Positions 1 through 6,177 of a stretch of 11,610 nucleotides of DNA are shown piece by piece. The notes under the pieces are model-generated. The model was not told the origin of the DNA. It saw only the letters and a program-made list of their open reading frames with translations, and ran no database searches. Position 1 is the first letter of the stretch; each line of letters begins with the position of its first letter. Source of the stretch: JBAWAP01 sp049589355 (GTDB taxonomy: Bacteria > Chloroflexota > Anaerolineae > VGOG01); contig JBAWAP010000086.1 of assembly GCA_049589355.1 (NCBI GenBank), forward strand, positions 1 to 11,610, written 5' to 3'. A program made the translations under genes and the position numbers.

Positions 1-222
1 CAATCGAGCCCTATCAGCTCTCCAGACAAGCATTACCCAACCATCAAGCCCTGCCAATCCTTAGAAGCCGTTACGAAAACCAAACAACACCCCTTAAAAT
101 ATCAGCAACAGTTTTTGCAACCGCCTGCAACTGGGCAGGCATTTACAGTGGCTACCATTGCTCCTTCTCAGGTGGAAAAGTATTACGATGCTACTATATA
201 TTGCAGACATTGTCACCCATTT

Positions 223-238
223 CTACTACATGTAGTAG
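223..238. repeat. Perfect 16-bp palindrome
   Basis: The sequence CTACTACATGTAGTAG is its own reverse complement. A perfect 16-bp palindrome is expected by chance well under once in a window this size. It lies about 107 bp upstream of the -35 element at 345, so it could be an operator for a dimeric regulator. No known box is matched; it differs from the Gram-positive LexA consensus. Function is inferred only. Confidence 0.5.
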
Positions 239-301
239 CAGAAGCTATCGCAATGGTCCCAAAAACGCTAAACTGGGTGACAAGTACTCACAAATGCGTA
301 A

Positions 302-332
302 CTTAACATAGTTATAGGAGAGCTTAACATAG
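302..332 (+). promoter_or_regulatory. 10-bp direct repeat beside a promoter
   Basis: CTTAACATAG occurs exactly at 302-311 and again at 323-332. The offset of 21 bp is two helical turns, so both copies face the same side of the DNA. The second copy ends 12 bp before the -35 hexamer at 345. This geometry suits an activator or repressor that binds as a head-to-tail dimer. No known regulator is assigned. Confidence 0.4.
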
Positions 333-344
333 CAAAATTAGGGC

Positions 345-373
345 TTGACATATTCAAAGAAATGTGGTATAAT
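345..373 (+). promoter_or_regulatory. Consensus sigma70 promoter with extended -10 (radC distal)
   Basis: TTGACA at 345-350 and TATAAT at 368-373 are separated by exactly 17 bp, and TGG sits directly before the -10, giving a TGn extended -10. All twelve hexamer positions match the consensus. Transcription should begin near 380, about 290 nt before the radC start codon. No other rightward gene lies between, so it either reads radC through a long leader or makes a short untranslated RNA. Confidence 0.8.
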
Positions 374-383
374 ATAGCGTGGA

Positions 384-560
384 ATGAGCAAGAAATGGCT
401 TGAAATCGCTCGAAATACTATGTAATCGAAGTAGCTCTATAGCCAGGATGAATTCCTAGGCCAAAGCCTCGCTGCTCTCCTTGACAAACGTGAGCATCTC
501 GGTTATAGTTCGCTAGTGCGGCCATTGGCCATCAAATGGCTCGTGGCTGATGGATAATGG
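384..560 (+). other. Possible decayed small ORF in the radC leader
   Basis: An ATG at 384, only a few nt after the predicted transcription start, opens a 13-codon ORF (MSKKWLEIARNTM) ending in TAA at 423-425. Past that stop and a TAG at 432-434, the same frame stays open for 39 codons to a TAA near 552, with a protein-like composition (for example REHLGYSSLVRPLAIKWLV). This may be a small gene inactivated by nonsense changes, or chance. A tandem imperfect 10-bp repeat (398-407 and 408-417, 8 of 10 identical) lies inside the short ORF. I do not recognise a family. Confidence 0.2.
481..509 (+). promoter_or_regulatory. Second sigma70-type promoter (radC proximal)
   Basis: TTGACA at 481-486 and TATAGT at 504-509 are separated by 17 bp, an 11 of 12 match to consensus. 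Transcription would start near 516 and leave a leader of about 150 nt that carries the pairings at 561-630. It could be the main radC promoter or an internal one. A chance match is possible because the site overlaps the coding-like remnant. Confidence 0.55.
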
Positions 561-632
561 GACGGCCGAGTTGCTGAATAAAGCATTTGGGAACGTGCTT
601 TTCGGAGGCAGGCCGTCTGGGAAGCACGTTTT
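561..632 (+). promoter_or_regulatory. Structured leader RNA upstream of radC
   Basis: Two perfect complementarities interlock. GACGGCC (561-567) pairs with GGCCGTC (611-617), and AACGTGCTT (592-600) pairs with AAGCACGTT (622-630), which is then followed by two further T, making a run of four. Because the second stem opens inside the first and closes outside it, they form either an H-type pseudoknot or mutually exclusive folds. AAGCA at 581-585 can also pair with TGCTT at 596-600, offering a third competing hairpin. The 592-630 hairpin with its weak T-run could act as an attenuator. A simple hairpin, GCCATT/AATGGC (521-526 with 535-540), lies upstream. No known riboswitch family was recognised. 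Confidence 0.4.
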
Positions 633-668
633 GTCATTATCAGACAGTCAAGGAGAGAAGGAGAAGAT

Positions 669-1379
669 ATGAATACGACAACTGCAGTTGAGTATCATCC
701 TACTATCAAGGACTTGCCTGTAGGAGAACGGCCACGGGAGCGGCTGAAGAAGTACGGCGCTGGCTCTCTCTCCAACGCCGAGCTTTTGGCTATCATACTG
801 CGCACTGGGGTAGGTGGAGAGAACGTCCTCAACCTAGCTGCACGGCTCCTGGCTAAATTCGGCGGCCTAATAGGTCTGGCCCGAGCCAGCTTCAGCGAGC
901 TTTGCGGAGAGAAAGGGATAGGTGTGGCTAAGGCAGCCCAGCTAAAAGCGGCCATGGAACTAGGACGGAGGCTGCTCATTGCCTCGCCTGAGGAACGGCC
1001 TCAGGTGAAGTCTCCAGGCGATGCAGCCAACCTAATGATGATAGAGATGAGCATACTGGAACAAGAGCACATGCGTCTCATCCTCCTGGATAGCAAGAAC
1101 TACGTCCTAGATACCCCCACCATGTACATTGGTAGCTTGAACACGTCCGTTATCCGTGTGGGTGAGCTGTTTCGGGAGGCAATTAAGCAAAACTGTGCAG
1201 CTATCATCGTCGTTCACAACCATCCCAGCGGCGACCCCACACCATCGCCTGAGGATATCGCAGTAACGGAACTCATTAGTCAGGCTGGCCAGCTCCTGGA
1301 CATTGATGTACTGGATCACCTAATAATTGGCCAGCAGCGGTACGTCAGTTTGAAAGAAAGGGGGCTAGGGTTCAAGTGA
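669..1379 (+). CDS. radC: RadC/JAB-domain DNA repair-family protein (UPF0758)
   Basis: The 236-aa product has the normal RadC length and both expected parts. Residues about 10-100 form the helical UPF0758 N-terminal domain with a helix-hairpin-helix-like segment around CGEKGIGVAKA (79-89). Residues about 110-235 form the JAB/MPN (JAMM-like) domain with the signature HNHPSGDPTPSPED at 183-196, so the metal-site residues H183, H185 and D196 and an upstream Glu in EQEH (131-134) are all present. The ATG at 669 is set by AAGGAG at 658-663, five nt upstream, with another AGGAG at 651-655. RadC was once linked to recombinational repair, but its biochemical role is unsettled, and relatives are often found on mobile elements. 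The usual maf and mre neighbours are absent here. It is followed by 196 bp without a gene (apart from a leader ORF), then the CHAT protease. Confidence 0.95.
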   Translation: MNTTTAVEYHPTIKDLPVGERPRERLKKYGAGSLSNAELLAIILRTGVGGENVLNLAARLLAKFGGLIGLARASFSELCGEKGIGVAKAAQLKAAMELGRRLLIASPEERPQVKSPGDAANLMMIEMSILEQEHMRLILLDSKNYVLDTPTMYIGSLNTSVIRVGELFREAIKQNCAAIIVVHNHPSGDPTPSPEDIAVTELISQAGQLLDIDVLDHLIIGQQRYVSLKERGLGFK

Positions 1380-1519
1380 TCACGAGGAACAAAACAAGCC
1401 ATTATCTACTCTTGCTCGGCTCTGAAAGAGTGCGGTAAAGTGTCTGCGTCCCCACATTGTGTAGCTGAACCGCCTTCTGTTGTCAGGGACGAGCTCCATG
1501 ATCAAGAAAGGAGGCTTAA

Positions 1520-1579
1520 ATGAAAGACCAGGCATTGCTCACTTTGGACATGATTCCAATACTCACAGTATCAAAATGA
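1520..1579 (+). CDS. Leader peptide ORF coupled to the CHAT gene (19 aa)
   Basis: A perfect Shine-Dalgarno AAAGGAGG (1507-1514) sits five nt before an ATG at 1520. This ATG is out of frame with the CHAT gene and reads MKDQALLTLDMIPILTVSK, then stops at TGA 1577-1579. The stop overlaps the ATG at 1576 in an ATGA junction, and that ATG is where homology to other CHAT proteins begins. The CHAT ATG has no Shine-Dalgarno of its own, so translation is probably coupled: ribosomes that finish the leader restart on the protease gene. What is seen is the ORF, the ribosome site and the overlap; coupling and regulation are inferred. The peptide matches nothing I recognise. Confidence 0.55.
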   Translation: MKDQALLTLDMIPILTVSK

Positions 1580-2733
1580 GATACGATGATTTCCAACTGC
1601 TGGTAATGAAGAAAGACACAGATGGGTATCCCGCACGAGTGATCTCGGCCAGCGCAGGCGAGGCCCAGGGAATCCTTTCCTTCAACTCCGCCTCCGACGC
1701 TATCCAGCATGCTCTGGCAAGGATCGAGGCCGAAGAGACGGATGAGGAGCTCTTCATTGATCTTGGCAGGAAGCTGTTCGAGCATCTGTTCAGTGGACAG
1801 ATAGAGAATGTCTACAGAGCTAGTCTGGGATATGCAAGAGGGCAAGGAAAAGGCCTGCGCATCAGGCTGCGCCTTGAACCGCCCGAACTTGACGCCATCC
1901 CCTGGGAATATCTTTACGACGAACTGAACGATCTCTTCCTGGGTGTCTCGCCGGAAACGCCCATCACTCGGTACATCCAGGTGGCTGAGCCCCCCCGCCC
2001 CACCGCCATCCACCCTGCATTTAGAGTGCTGGTGGTCATCTCCAATCCTGTCAACCTGGCTGAATATGGTCTGCCGGAACTGGATGCCGAGAAAGAGAAA
2101 CAAGTCCTGAGTCAGGCCCTGGAGGAATGGAAAGAGGAAGGCCTGGTGGAGTTGGAATTCCTCGATCATGCTATCGCCAGCGAAATCCGGGAGAAACTGC
2201 GTCGGTATCAACCGCACATCTTCCACTTCATCGGGCACGCTGCCTTCGGGGACAATACAGGATACCTGGCTATCGAGGACGATGATCGCCGATGTCGCTT
2301 GATCACCGGCAGAACCTTCCGTGAGTTCTTCCTCGGCAGCGACTTCACCAAGCTTGTGGTTCTCAACGCTTGCCAGAGTGCGACCACGTCATCAACGCAA
2401 CCCATGGTGGGGTTGGCCCACAATCTAGTGCGCCGAGGGCTGCCTGCCGTAGTAGCCATGCAATACAGCATGTACGATGACACGGCCATCAAGTTCTCCA
2501 GGGAGTTTTATCGCGCCCTGGCGGTGGGCCTTCCCGTGGACGCAGCCGCGTCCGAGGCCCGCAGAGCGATCTACATAGACTGCGGGGTAGAAAGGCGAGA
2601 CTGGGGCATTCCCGTACTCTTCATGAGAGCGCCGGATGGGATCATCCTCAAGATCGCCACACCCATCTCCAGACCCTTGCTACCGGAGTTCATCCCCGGG
2701 AGTAGCAACCCCGTCCCCATTCCAGAGAAGTGA
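1576..2733 (+). CDS. CHAT-domain caspase-like protein
   Basis: From the ATG at 1576 the product is 385 aa. The N-terminal part (MRYDDFQLLV, then a YPARVISASAGEA segment at about 18-30) resembles the start of many Chloroflexota CHAT proteins. The CHAT domain fills about 100-355: DAIPWEYLYD (106-115), ITRYIQ (130-135), the catalytic His motif HFIGHA (217-222, likely H221), the catalytic Cys motif LNACQSA (263-269, C266), and the conserved end RDWGIPVLFMRAP (341-353). CHAT domains are clan CD cysteine peptidases related to caspases and separase, and some act as effectors in defence or signalling. No TPR, AAA or membrane domain is fused here. Longer forms from TTG 1480 or ATG 1498 in the same frame are possible but lack a good ribosome site and would add a non-conserved 26-32 residues. 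No substrate or partner gene is obvious nearby. The gene ends before the hairpin at 2805. Confidence 0.9.
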   Translation: MRYDDFQLLVMKKDTDGYPARVISASAGEAQGILSFNSASDAIQHALARIEAEETDEELFIDLGRKLFEHLFSGQIENVYRASLGYARGQGKGLRIRLRLEPPELDAIPWEYLYDELNDLFLGVSPETPITRYIQVAEPPRPTAIHPAFRVLVVISNPVNLAEYGLPELDAEKEKQVLSQALEEWKEEGLVELEFLDHAIASEIREKLRRYQPHIFHFIGHAAFGDNTGYLAIEDDDRRCRLITGRTFREFFLGSDFTKLVVLNACQSATTSSTQPMVGLAHNLVRRGLPAVVAMQYSMYDDTAIKFSREFYRALAVGLPVDAAASEARRAIYIDCGVERRDWGIPVLFMRAPDGIILKIATPISRPLLPEFIPGSSNPVPIPEK

Positions 2734-2804
2734 ATCGAGTCCACTCCCACTCCGGGCACACACTAGCTGGCGGAGTTGATACCGTAACTCTTCTCAAAAA
2801 CACG

Positions 2805-2843
2805 GGAGGGCATCCTATGGCCACTCAGGCCAGGATGCCCTCC
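2805..2843 (-). terminator. Rho-independent terminator between convergent genes
   Basis: GGAGGGCATCCT (2805-2816) and AGGATGCCCTCC (2832-2843) form a perfect 12-bp stem, and GGCC pairs GGCC inside it (2819-2822 with 2828-2831) around a 5-nt loop. Read leftwards, the stem is followed by GTGTTTTTGAG, a U-rich tail, so it ends the leftward TIM-barrel operon. Read rightwards the tail is poor (TATGCGTTT), but the stem is strong enough that it may also slow transcription from the CHAT gene. Confidence 0.8.
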
Positions 2844-2891
2844 TATGCGTTTGGCGAATCTACGACGCCGACCTACTCGACTCCCTCTGCT

Positions 2892-3728
2892 CTAGTGTTT
2901 AGCCAAAGCACGATAAGTCCTCTGCATGAGTAGGGCGTCCTCTTCCAAGCTAGGACTTTCGCAGATGACCAATCCACTCACCTCGAAGTCCCTTAGAGCC
3001 TGCAGCAGCTCAACGTAACGCAGATCAGCGTCCTCTAGGTTCAGATGCGCTTTCTCCCCACCAGGGCCATAATCTATCCCCGACATGTGGATGTGCATGT
3101 CGCCTAGTCCAGCTTGGCCCAACTCTCCCTCGATGAGTTCAAGGAAAGCAGCGAATTCTTCGTAAGAGTTGTCGGCCCCGGTACGGGCGTGAAGGTGAGC
3201 AAAGTCCACACACGGTGCTACCCCTTCGACCTCCTTACTCAGCATCAGTAGTTCCTCCAGGGTGCCAAAATGCGAAATCTTGCCAGTAGTCTCGGGCCGG
3301 AGGGTAGTCCCATTGCCTTCGGCCCGCAACTCCTCTACCAATTCCACAAGGTGCCCTCTGACCCGCTCGTACACGATTTCGGGGGGATCATCGTGGTAGA
3401 AAGCAGGGTGGAAGATGATTGATTGGGCACCACAGAGCCAGCCCACTCGTGCCGCGTGCACGATGCGTTGGCGGCTGGCCCGAACCTTGTCCGCCTCAGG
3501 GGAATTGAGGTTAACATAGTAGGGAGCGTGAACACTGAGCCGCACCCTGTACTCCTCGGCGGTCCGCCTCACTTCCGAGGCGGTCTTCCCACCCATAGCA
3601 ACTCTGCGCACAAAGGCCAGCTCCATGCAATCCAAGTCAAGCTCCCTGATCTGCTTAATGCCAGCCTGACTAGAGCGTTTAGGAGCGCTATGCGGGACAC
3701 CGCCTGTGCCAAAAAGCAAACCTTTCAT
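2892..3728 (-). CDS. Endonuclease IV-like / xylose isomerase-like TIM-barrel protein
   Basis: The 278-aa product is a TIM-barrel of the AP endonuclease 2 / sugar phosphate isomerase superfamily. Metal-ligand-like residues follow the Nfo (endonuclease IV) order: H67 in SVHAPYY, H107 in IFHPAFYH, E146 in RPETTGK, D175 and H178 in CVDFAHLHA, H214 in HIHMSG, H228 in GGEKAHLNL, and E257 in ICESPS. The Asp of the Nfo Asp-x-His pair appears replaced (KAH here), so the third metal site may be altered and DNA incision is not assured. It could be a DNA repair nuclease or a sugar isomerase or epimerase. The ATG at 3728 has AGGTGAT (3739-3733) as ribosome site. A GTG at 3737 would add 3 residues and overlaps the upstream stop as GTGA, suggesting coupling. 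It is second in a leftward pair and ends at the hairpin 2805-2843. Confidence 0.85.
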   Translation of the reverse strand: MKGLLFGTGGVPHSAPKRSSQAGIKQIRELDLDCMELAFVRRVAMGGKTASEVRRTAEEYRVRLSVHAPYYVNLNSPEADKVRASRQRIVHAARVGWLCGAQSIIFHPAFYHDDPPEIVYERVRGHLVELVEELRAEGNGTTLRPETTGKISHFGTLEELLMLSKEVEGVAPCVDFAHLHARTGADNSYEEFAAFLELIEGELGQAGLGDMHIHMSGIDYGPGGEKAHLNLEDADLRYVELLQALRDFEVSGLVICESPSLEEDALLMQRTYRALAKH

Positions 3729-3733
3729 CTTGA

Positions 3734-3925
3734 TCACCTACCATAATAACGGGCATGCTGTAGTAGCACCCCCCGCTGCCGGCTCAACCACTCGGACAGA
3801 TTTTTCCCCTCCGCCTTTCGCCTTGCTCTCTGGCTCGCCTGACACGCGAGAACCGAGAAGATGGCTACCAAAATTAACGCAGCCAATTTGAAGATCCCAA
3901 ACCAATCAAGTTTCATCATCTTCAT
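3734..3925 (-). CDS. Small single-span membrane protein (unknown function)
   Basis: The 63-aa product has a short Lys-bearing N terminus, one hydrophobic segment at about 9-27 (WFGIFKLAALILVAIFSVLAC) and a strongly basic tail (RARRKAEGK, then RQRG). The VLAC at the end of the helix looks like a weak lipobox, but basic residues right after it favour a plain membrane anchor with the tail in the cytoplasm. The ATG at 3925 follows AGGGAG with suitable spacing; an upstream ATG would add 14 residues without a better ribosome site. The stop TGA (3736-3734) lies inside the ribosome site of the TIM-barrel gene and overlaps its alternative GTG, which supports a real, coupled gene. No family is recognised. 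Confidence 0.6.
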   Translation of the reverse strand: MKMMKLDWFGIFKLAALILVAIFSVLACQASQRARRKAEGKNLSEWLSRQRGVLLQHARYYGR

Positions 3926-3949
3926 CCTTATCTCCCTAGACGAGCCGAC

Positions 3950-3978
3950 TTGAATTATTTGCCACAATCTGGTATGAT
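3950..3978 (+). promoter_or_regulatory. Extended -10 promoter of the Amt gene
   Basis: TTGAAT (3950-3955) and TATGAT (3973-3978) are 17 bp apart with TGG directly before the -10. Transcription would start near 3985, giving a leader of about 30 nt before the ATG at 4016. A promoter here argues against using the TTG at 3950 as the Amt start codon. The leftward small-protein operon starts at 3925, so this short divergent region may control both. Confidence 0.7.
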
Positions 3979-4015
3979 AAGCAGAGTCGCACGATATCCG
4001 TTAACGGGAGGAGAG

Positions 4016-5464
4016 ATGCTCAAAAGCGGCCTTTTGGCAAGTCTTGTTATCGTATCACTTATTGGCGGCCTAACTTTAGCCACCGGTTCTTCCCTACCCG
4101 CCCACCTCTCGACACGCTCAGCGCAGGCTCCTGCGGACGACTTAATTTGGCCCCTACTGGCCGGTTGCCTGGCCTTCTTAATACCGGCTGGCTTCACTCT
4201 GCTTGCTAGCGGCGGGATGTCAGAAGAGAAAGCTGTGCCCACGGCCATGATAGGACTGGCAGCTACATGGCTAGCGCTTGCGGGCTACCTGGCTTGCGGC
4301 TTCGCCCTCCAGTTCGGGGGCATCGGCCTGGTTTCGGATCTACCGGACCTGAAAGGGTTGATCTGGGAGTGGTCGCCTCTGGATGTGACCTGGGGAACTG
4401 GCTGGGGGACATTGGGACTGAAGGGCTTCTTCCTACAGAAAGGCGCCGATACCCCGATGGCTTATGCCCTCTTCTTCTCCCAACTGCCTCTGGTGATCAC
4501 CGCCAGTCTCATCCCCCTCTTAACCCTGAGAAAACGGGCCAAATCCCTTGTCCTTGTGCTGGGGGCCTTGCTGATCGCGGCCGTGGTCTATCCCTCTGTC
4601 GGCAACTGGGTTTGGGGAGGCGGCTGGCTGGCAAACCTGGGCTCAAATCTCGAGCTGGGCCACGGCTTCATTGACTTCGCTGGGTCGGGGATGGTACACC
4701 TCCTGGGTGGAGTGACAGCATTAGGAGGGATTGTGGCCCTCGGTTTCCGCTCCCCCCCTCTTGCCCGCAGGCGGGAGGGGGAGCCTGCTCGGATGCCACC
4801 TGTCCAATTGCCCCTCTTGGCGATCCTGGGATCCCTGCTCCTCCTCGTCGGCTGGTTGGGCCTGGTCTTCAGCAACCCCTTGTACATGTCGAACGAGGGG
4901 TTACCTACACCCCTCATTGCTGTGAACGTCGTCTTGGCAGCCGCTGGCAGTGCGCTGGTGGCCATGCTTTACACCTGGTTCGCCACCGGTGGGGCTGACG
5001 TGCTGATGACCGCTCGCGGCCTGGCGGCTGGCCTGGTGGCCATTAGCGCCACCTGTCCCTTCGTGCCTCCCTGGGCAGCATTAATCATTGGCGCTATGGC
5101 TGGCCTCCTACTCCCCCTTGGCATCTACTTCGTCGAATACCTGCTGCGTCTGGACGACCCCGCGGCGGCCATCGCCACCCATGGCCTGAGTGGCCTCTGG
5201 GGGCTCCTGGCCTTGGCCATCTTCGCCGATGGGCGCTATGGAGCGGGTTGGAATGGGATAGGAGCAGAGGAATACCTGGGCATCGCTGGGCAAGGGGTCT
5301 CCGGTTACCTTGTCGCCTCCGGCTTCCAGCTCGACTTGCCGAATCAGCTTTACGCCCAACTGGTTGGGATAGCCACTATCACCATCGTCGCCTTCGCCTC
5401 GGCATGGGCCTTCTTCAAAACATTGGACCTGATCATCAAAGCCTGGACCAAAACTTCTGTCTGA
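4016..5464 (+). CDS. Amt-family ammonium transporter-like protein
   Basis: The 482-aa product is a polytopic inner-membrane protein with an N-terminal hydrophobic segment (about 5-23, signal-like) and about eleven further spans, as in Amt/MEP proteins that conduct ammonium. Family marks are VWGGGWL (199-205, pore Trp), DFAGSGMVHLLGG (220-232) with first pore His H228, the FFSQLPLVITASLIP segment (153-167), GLAAGLVAISATCPFV (335-350) and the second pore His H389 in ATHGLSG. The usual GWFGFNAGS segment is replaced by GWLGLVFSNP (279-288), so the protein is divergent and may sense or transport differently. The ATG at 4016 follows GGGAGGAG (4006-4013) and a promoter at 3950-3978; the longer frame from TTG 3950 is unlikely. 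No PII (glnK) gene is adjacent. Confidence 0.88.
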   Translation: MLKSGLLASLVIVSLIGGLTLATGSSLPAHLSTRSAQAPADDLIWPLLAGCLAFLIPAGFTLLASGGMSEEKAVPTAMIGLAATWLALAGYLACGFALQFGGIGLVSDLPDLKGLIWEWSPLDVTWGTGWGTLGLKGFFLQKGADTPMAYALFFSQLPLVITASLIPLLTLRKRAKSLVLVLGALLIAAVVYPSVGNWVWGGGWLANLGSNLELGHGFIDFAGSGMVHLLGGVTALGGIVALGFRSPPLARRREGEPARMPPVQLPLLAILGSLLLLVGWLGLVFSNPLYMSNEGLPTPLIAVNVVLAAAGSALVAMLYTWFATGGADVLMTARGLAAGLVAISATCPFVPPWAALIIGAMAGLLLPLGIYFVEYLLRLDDPAAAIATHGLSGLWGLLALAIFADGRYGAGWNGIGAEEYLGIAGQGVSGYLVASGFQLDLPNQLYAQLVGIATITIVAFASAWAFFKTLDLIIKAWTKTSV

Positions 5465-5500
5465 AACCCAGACACTAGCGTGCACCTAGCCCTGGTTCAG
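5461..5500. terminator. Possible hairpin between convergent gene ends
   Basis: CTGAAACCCAG (5461-5471) can pair with CTGGTTCAG (5492-5500) with two single-base bulges, and CTAG/CTAG (5475-5478 with 5486-5489 region) can extend it. It spans the 3' ends of Amt and of the leftward phosphoribosyltransferase gene, which are only 10 nt apart. There is no clear U-tract on either side, so a terminator role is weakly supported. Confidence 0.3.
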
Positions 5501-6161
5501 CCGGTGGTACCTTTCGCCTGTTCTGACTCTCCCGCAAAAGCCGCACCACTTCTTCATCGGAAGTTTGGTCGAAGACCTCATAGAAAGCGCCCACAGCCCA
5601 AAAGAGCTGCGGAGTGTCCAGGCAAACCAGCTTGTCAACTTCCTCGCTCAGGCGGGCAATCGCGTCGGGCGCGCCGACGGGGACGGCGAGGATAAGCTCG
5701 GCCGGCTTCTGCTTTCTCAGAGCGCGGATCGCAGCCAGGGTAGTAGCACCAGTGGCTATGCCATCGTCAACTACGAGAACAGTCTTGCCCTCTAGCTTCT
5801 GGGCTGGCCGATTTCCCCGATACTTTTTCAAACGCCGCTCGATCTCCCGCCGCTGCCGCTCAGTTTCATCCTGAACGTACTCGGGGGAAACACCCAAGCT
5901 CTCAATTAAACCCTCGTCGAGAACCACATCACCTGAGCTGGCTATCGCCCCTATAGCCAGCTCGGGATTGTAGGGCGCGCTGATCTTGCGGGTTATGTAG
6001 ACATCGAGGGGCGCGCCAATTGCCACAGCAACCTCGGCCGCCACTACTACCCCACCCCGTGGGATGCCCAGGACGATAACATTCTCTTTCCCCTTAAGAA
6101 AGGCCAACGCCTGGGCCAGAAGCTGGCCTGCCTCTTGACGATCGCGAAAAGGCATTGACAT
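5475..6161 (-). CDS. Phosphoribosyltransferase (COG1926-type)
   Basis: The 228-aa product is a type I PRTase-fold protein. The PRPP-binding signature VLVVDDGIATGATT is at 128-141 with the paired acidic residues D132 and D133, and GIPRGG (32-37) is the likely pyrophosphate loop. A long inserted helical region (about 90-115, rich in Glu, Arg and Gln) and the TRKISAPYNPELAIGAIA segment (57-74) fit the COG1926 group of predicted PRTases, whose substrate is generally unknown. The C-terminal 20 residues are basic and Pro-rich. The ATG at 6161 follows AAGGGAG five nt upstream; a second ATG two codons on is less well placed. It is the last gene of the leftward ThpR-SLOG-PRTase operon, 16 nt after the SLOG gene. 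Confidence 0.9.
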   Translation of the reverse strand: MSMPFRDRQEAGQLLAQALAFLKGKENVIVLGIPRGGVVVAAEVAVAIGAPLDVYITRKISAPYNPELAIGAIASSGDVVLDEGLIESLGVSPEYVQDETERQRREIERRLKKYRGNRPAQKLEGKTVLVVDDGIATGATTLAAIRALRKQKPAELILAVPVGAPDAIARLSEEVDKLVCLDTPQLFWAVGAFYEVFDQTSDEEVVRLLRESQNRRKVPPAEPGLGAR

Positions 6162-6177
6162 TATCTCCCTTGATAGC

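Larger units (their letters stand above)
1..344 (+). other. Gene-poor stretch with one doubtful open frame
   Basis: Frame 1 is open from the window edge to a TAA at 304-306 (102 codons), so it could be the 3' end of a gene that starts outside the window; an internal TTG at 115 could also start a 63-aa product. I recognise no domain. The product has a CRHC segment and many Gln, Pro, Thr and His residues. Against it being a gene: the codons are far more A/T-ending than those of the clear genes here, the ORF contains a 16-bp palindrome, and its stop codon lies within a direct repeat next to a promoter. I lean towards intergenic or decayed DNA. Nothing else is recognisable in this stretch. Confidence 0.25.

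Noticed and set aside
601..640. SRP (4.5S) RNA-like GGAAGCA segment
   Set aside because: Only a few bases resemble the SRP apical region; the paired tetraloop-containing helix is absent.
1..668. tRNA, T-box or known riboswitch in the long non-coding start
   Set aside because: No T-arm GTTCRA with matching stems, no AGGGTGG T-box, and no recognised aptamer core was found by eye.
1412..1441. Possible promoter for the CHAT gene (TTGCTC and TAAAGT, 18 bp apart)
   Set aside because: Both hexamers are poor matches and there is no extended -10; read-through from radC is equally likely.
1480..1575. Longer CHAT protein starting at TTG 1480 or ATG 1498
   Set aside because: Neither has a good ribosome site, the added residues lack family similarity, and the strong ribosome site between them serves a different frame that ends at the conserved ATG 1576.
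1516..2238. Leftward 240-aa open frame
   Set aside because: Antisense shadow of the CHAT gene, whose motifs are unambiguous; no conserved domain in the antisense product.
2730..2933. Rightward 67-aa ORF after the CHAT gene
   Set aside because: It spans the terminator hairpin and overlaps the TIM-barrel gene on the other strand; no ribosome site or family match.
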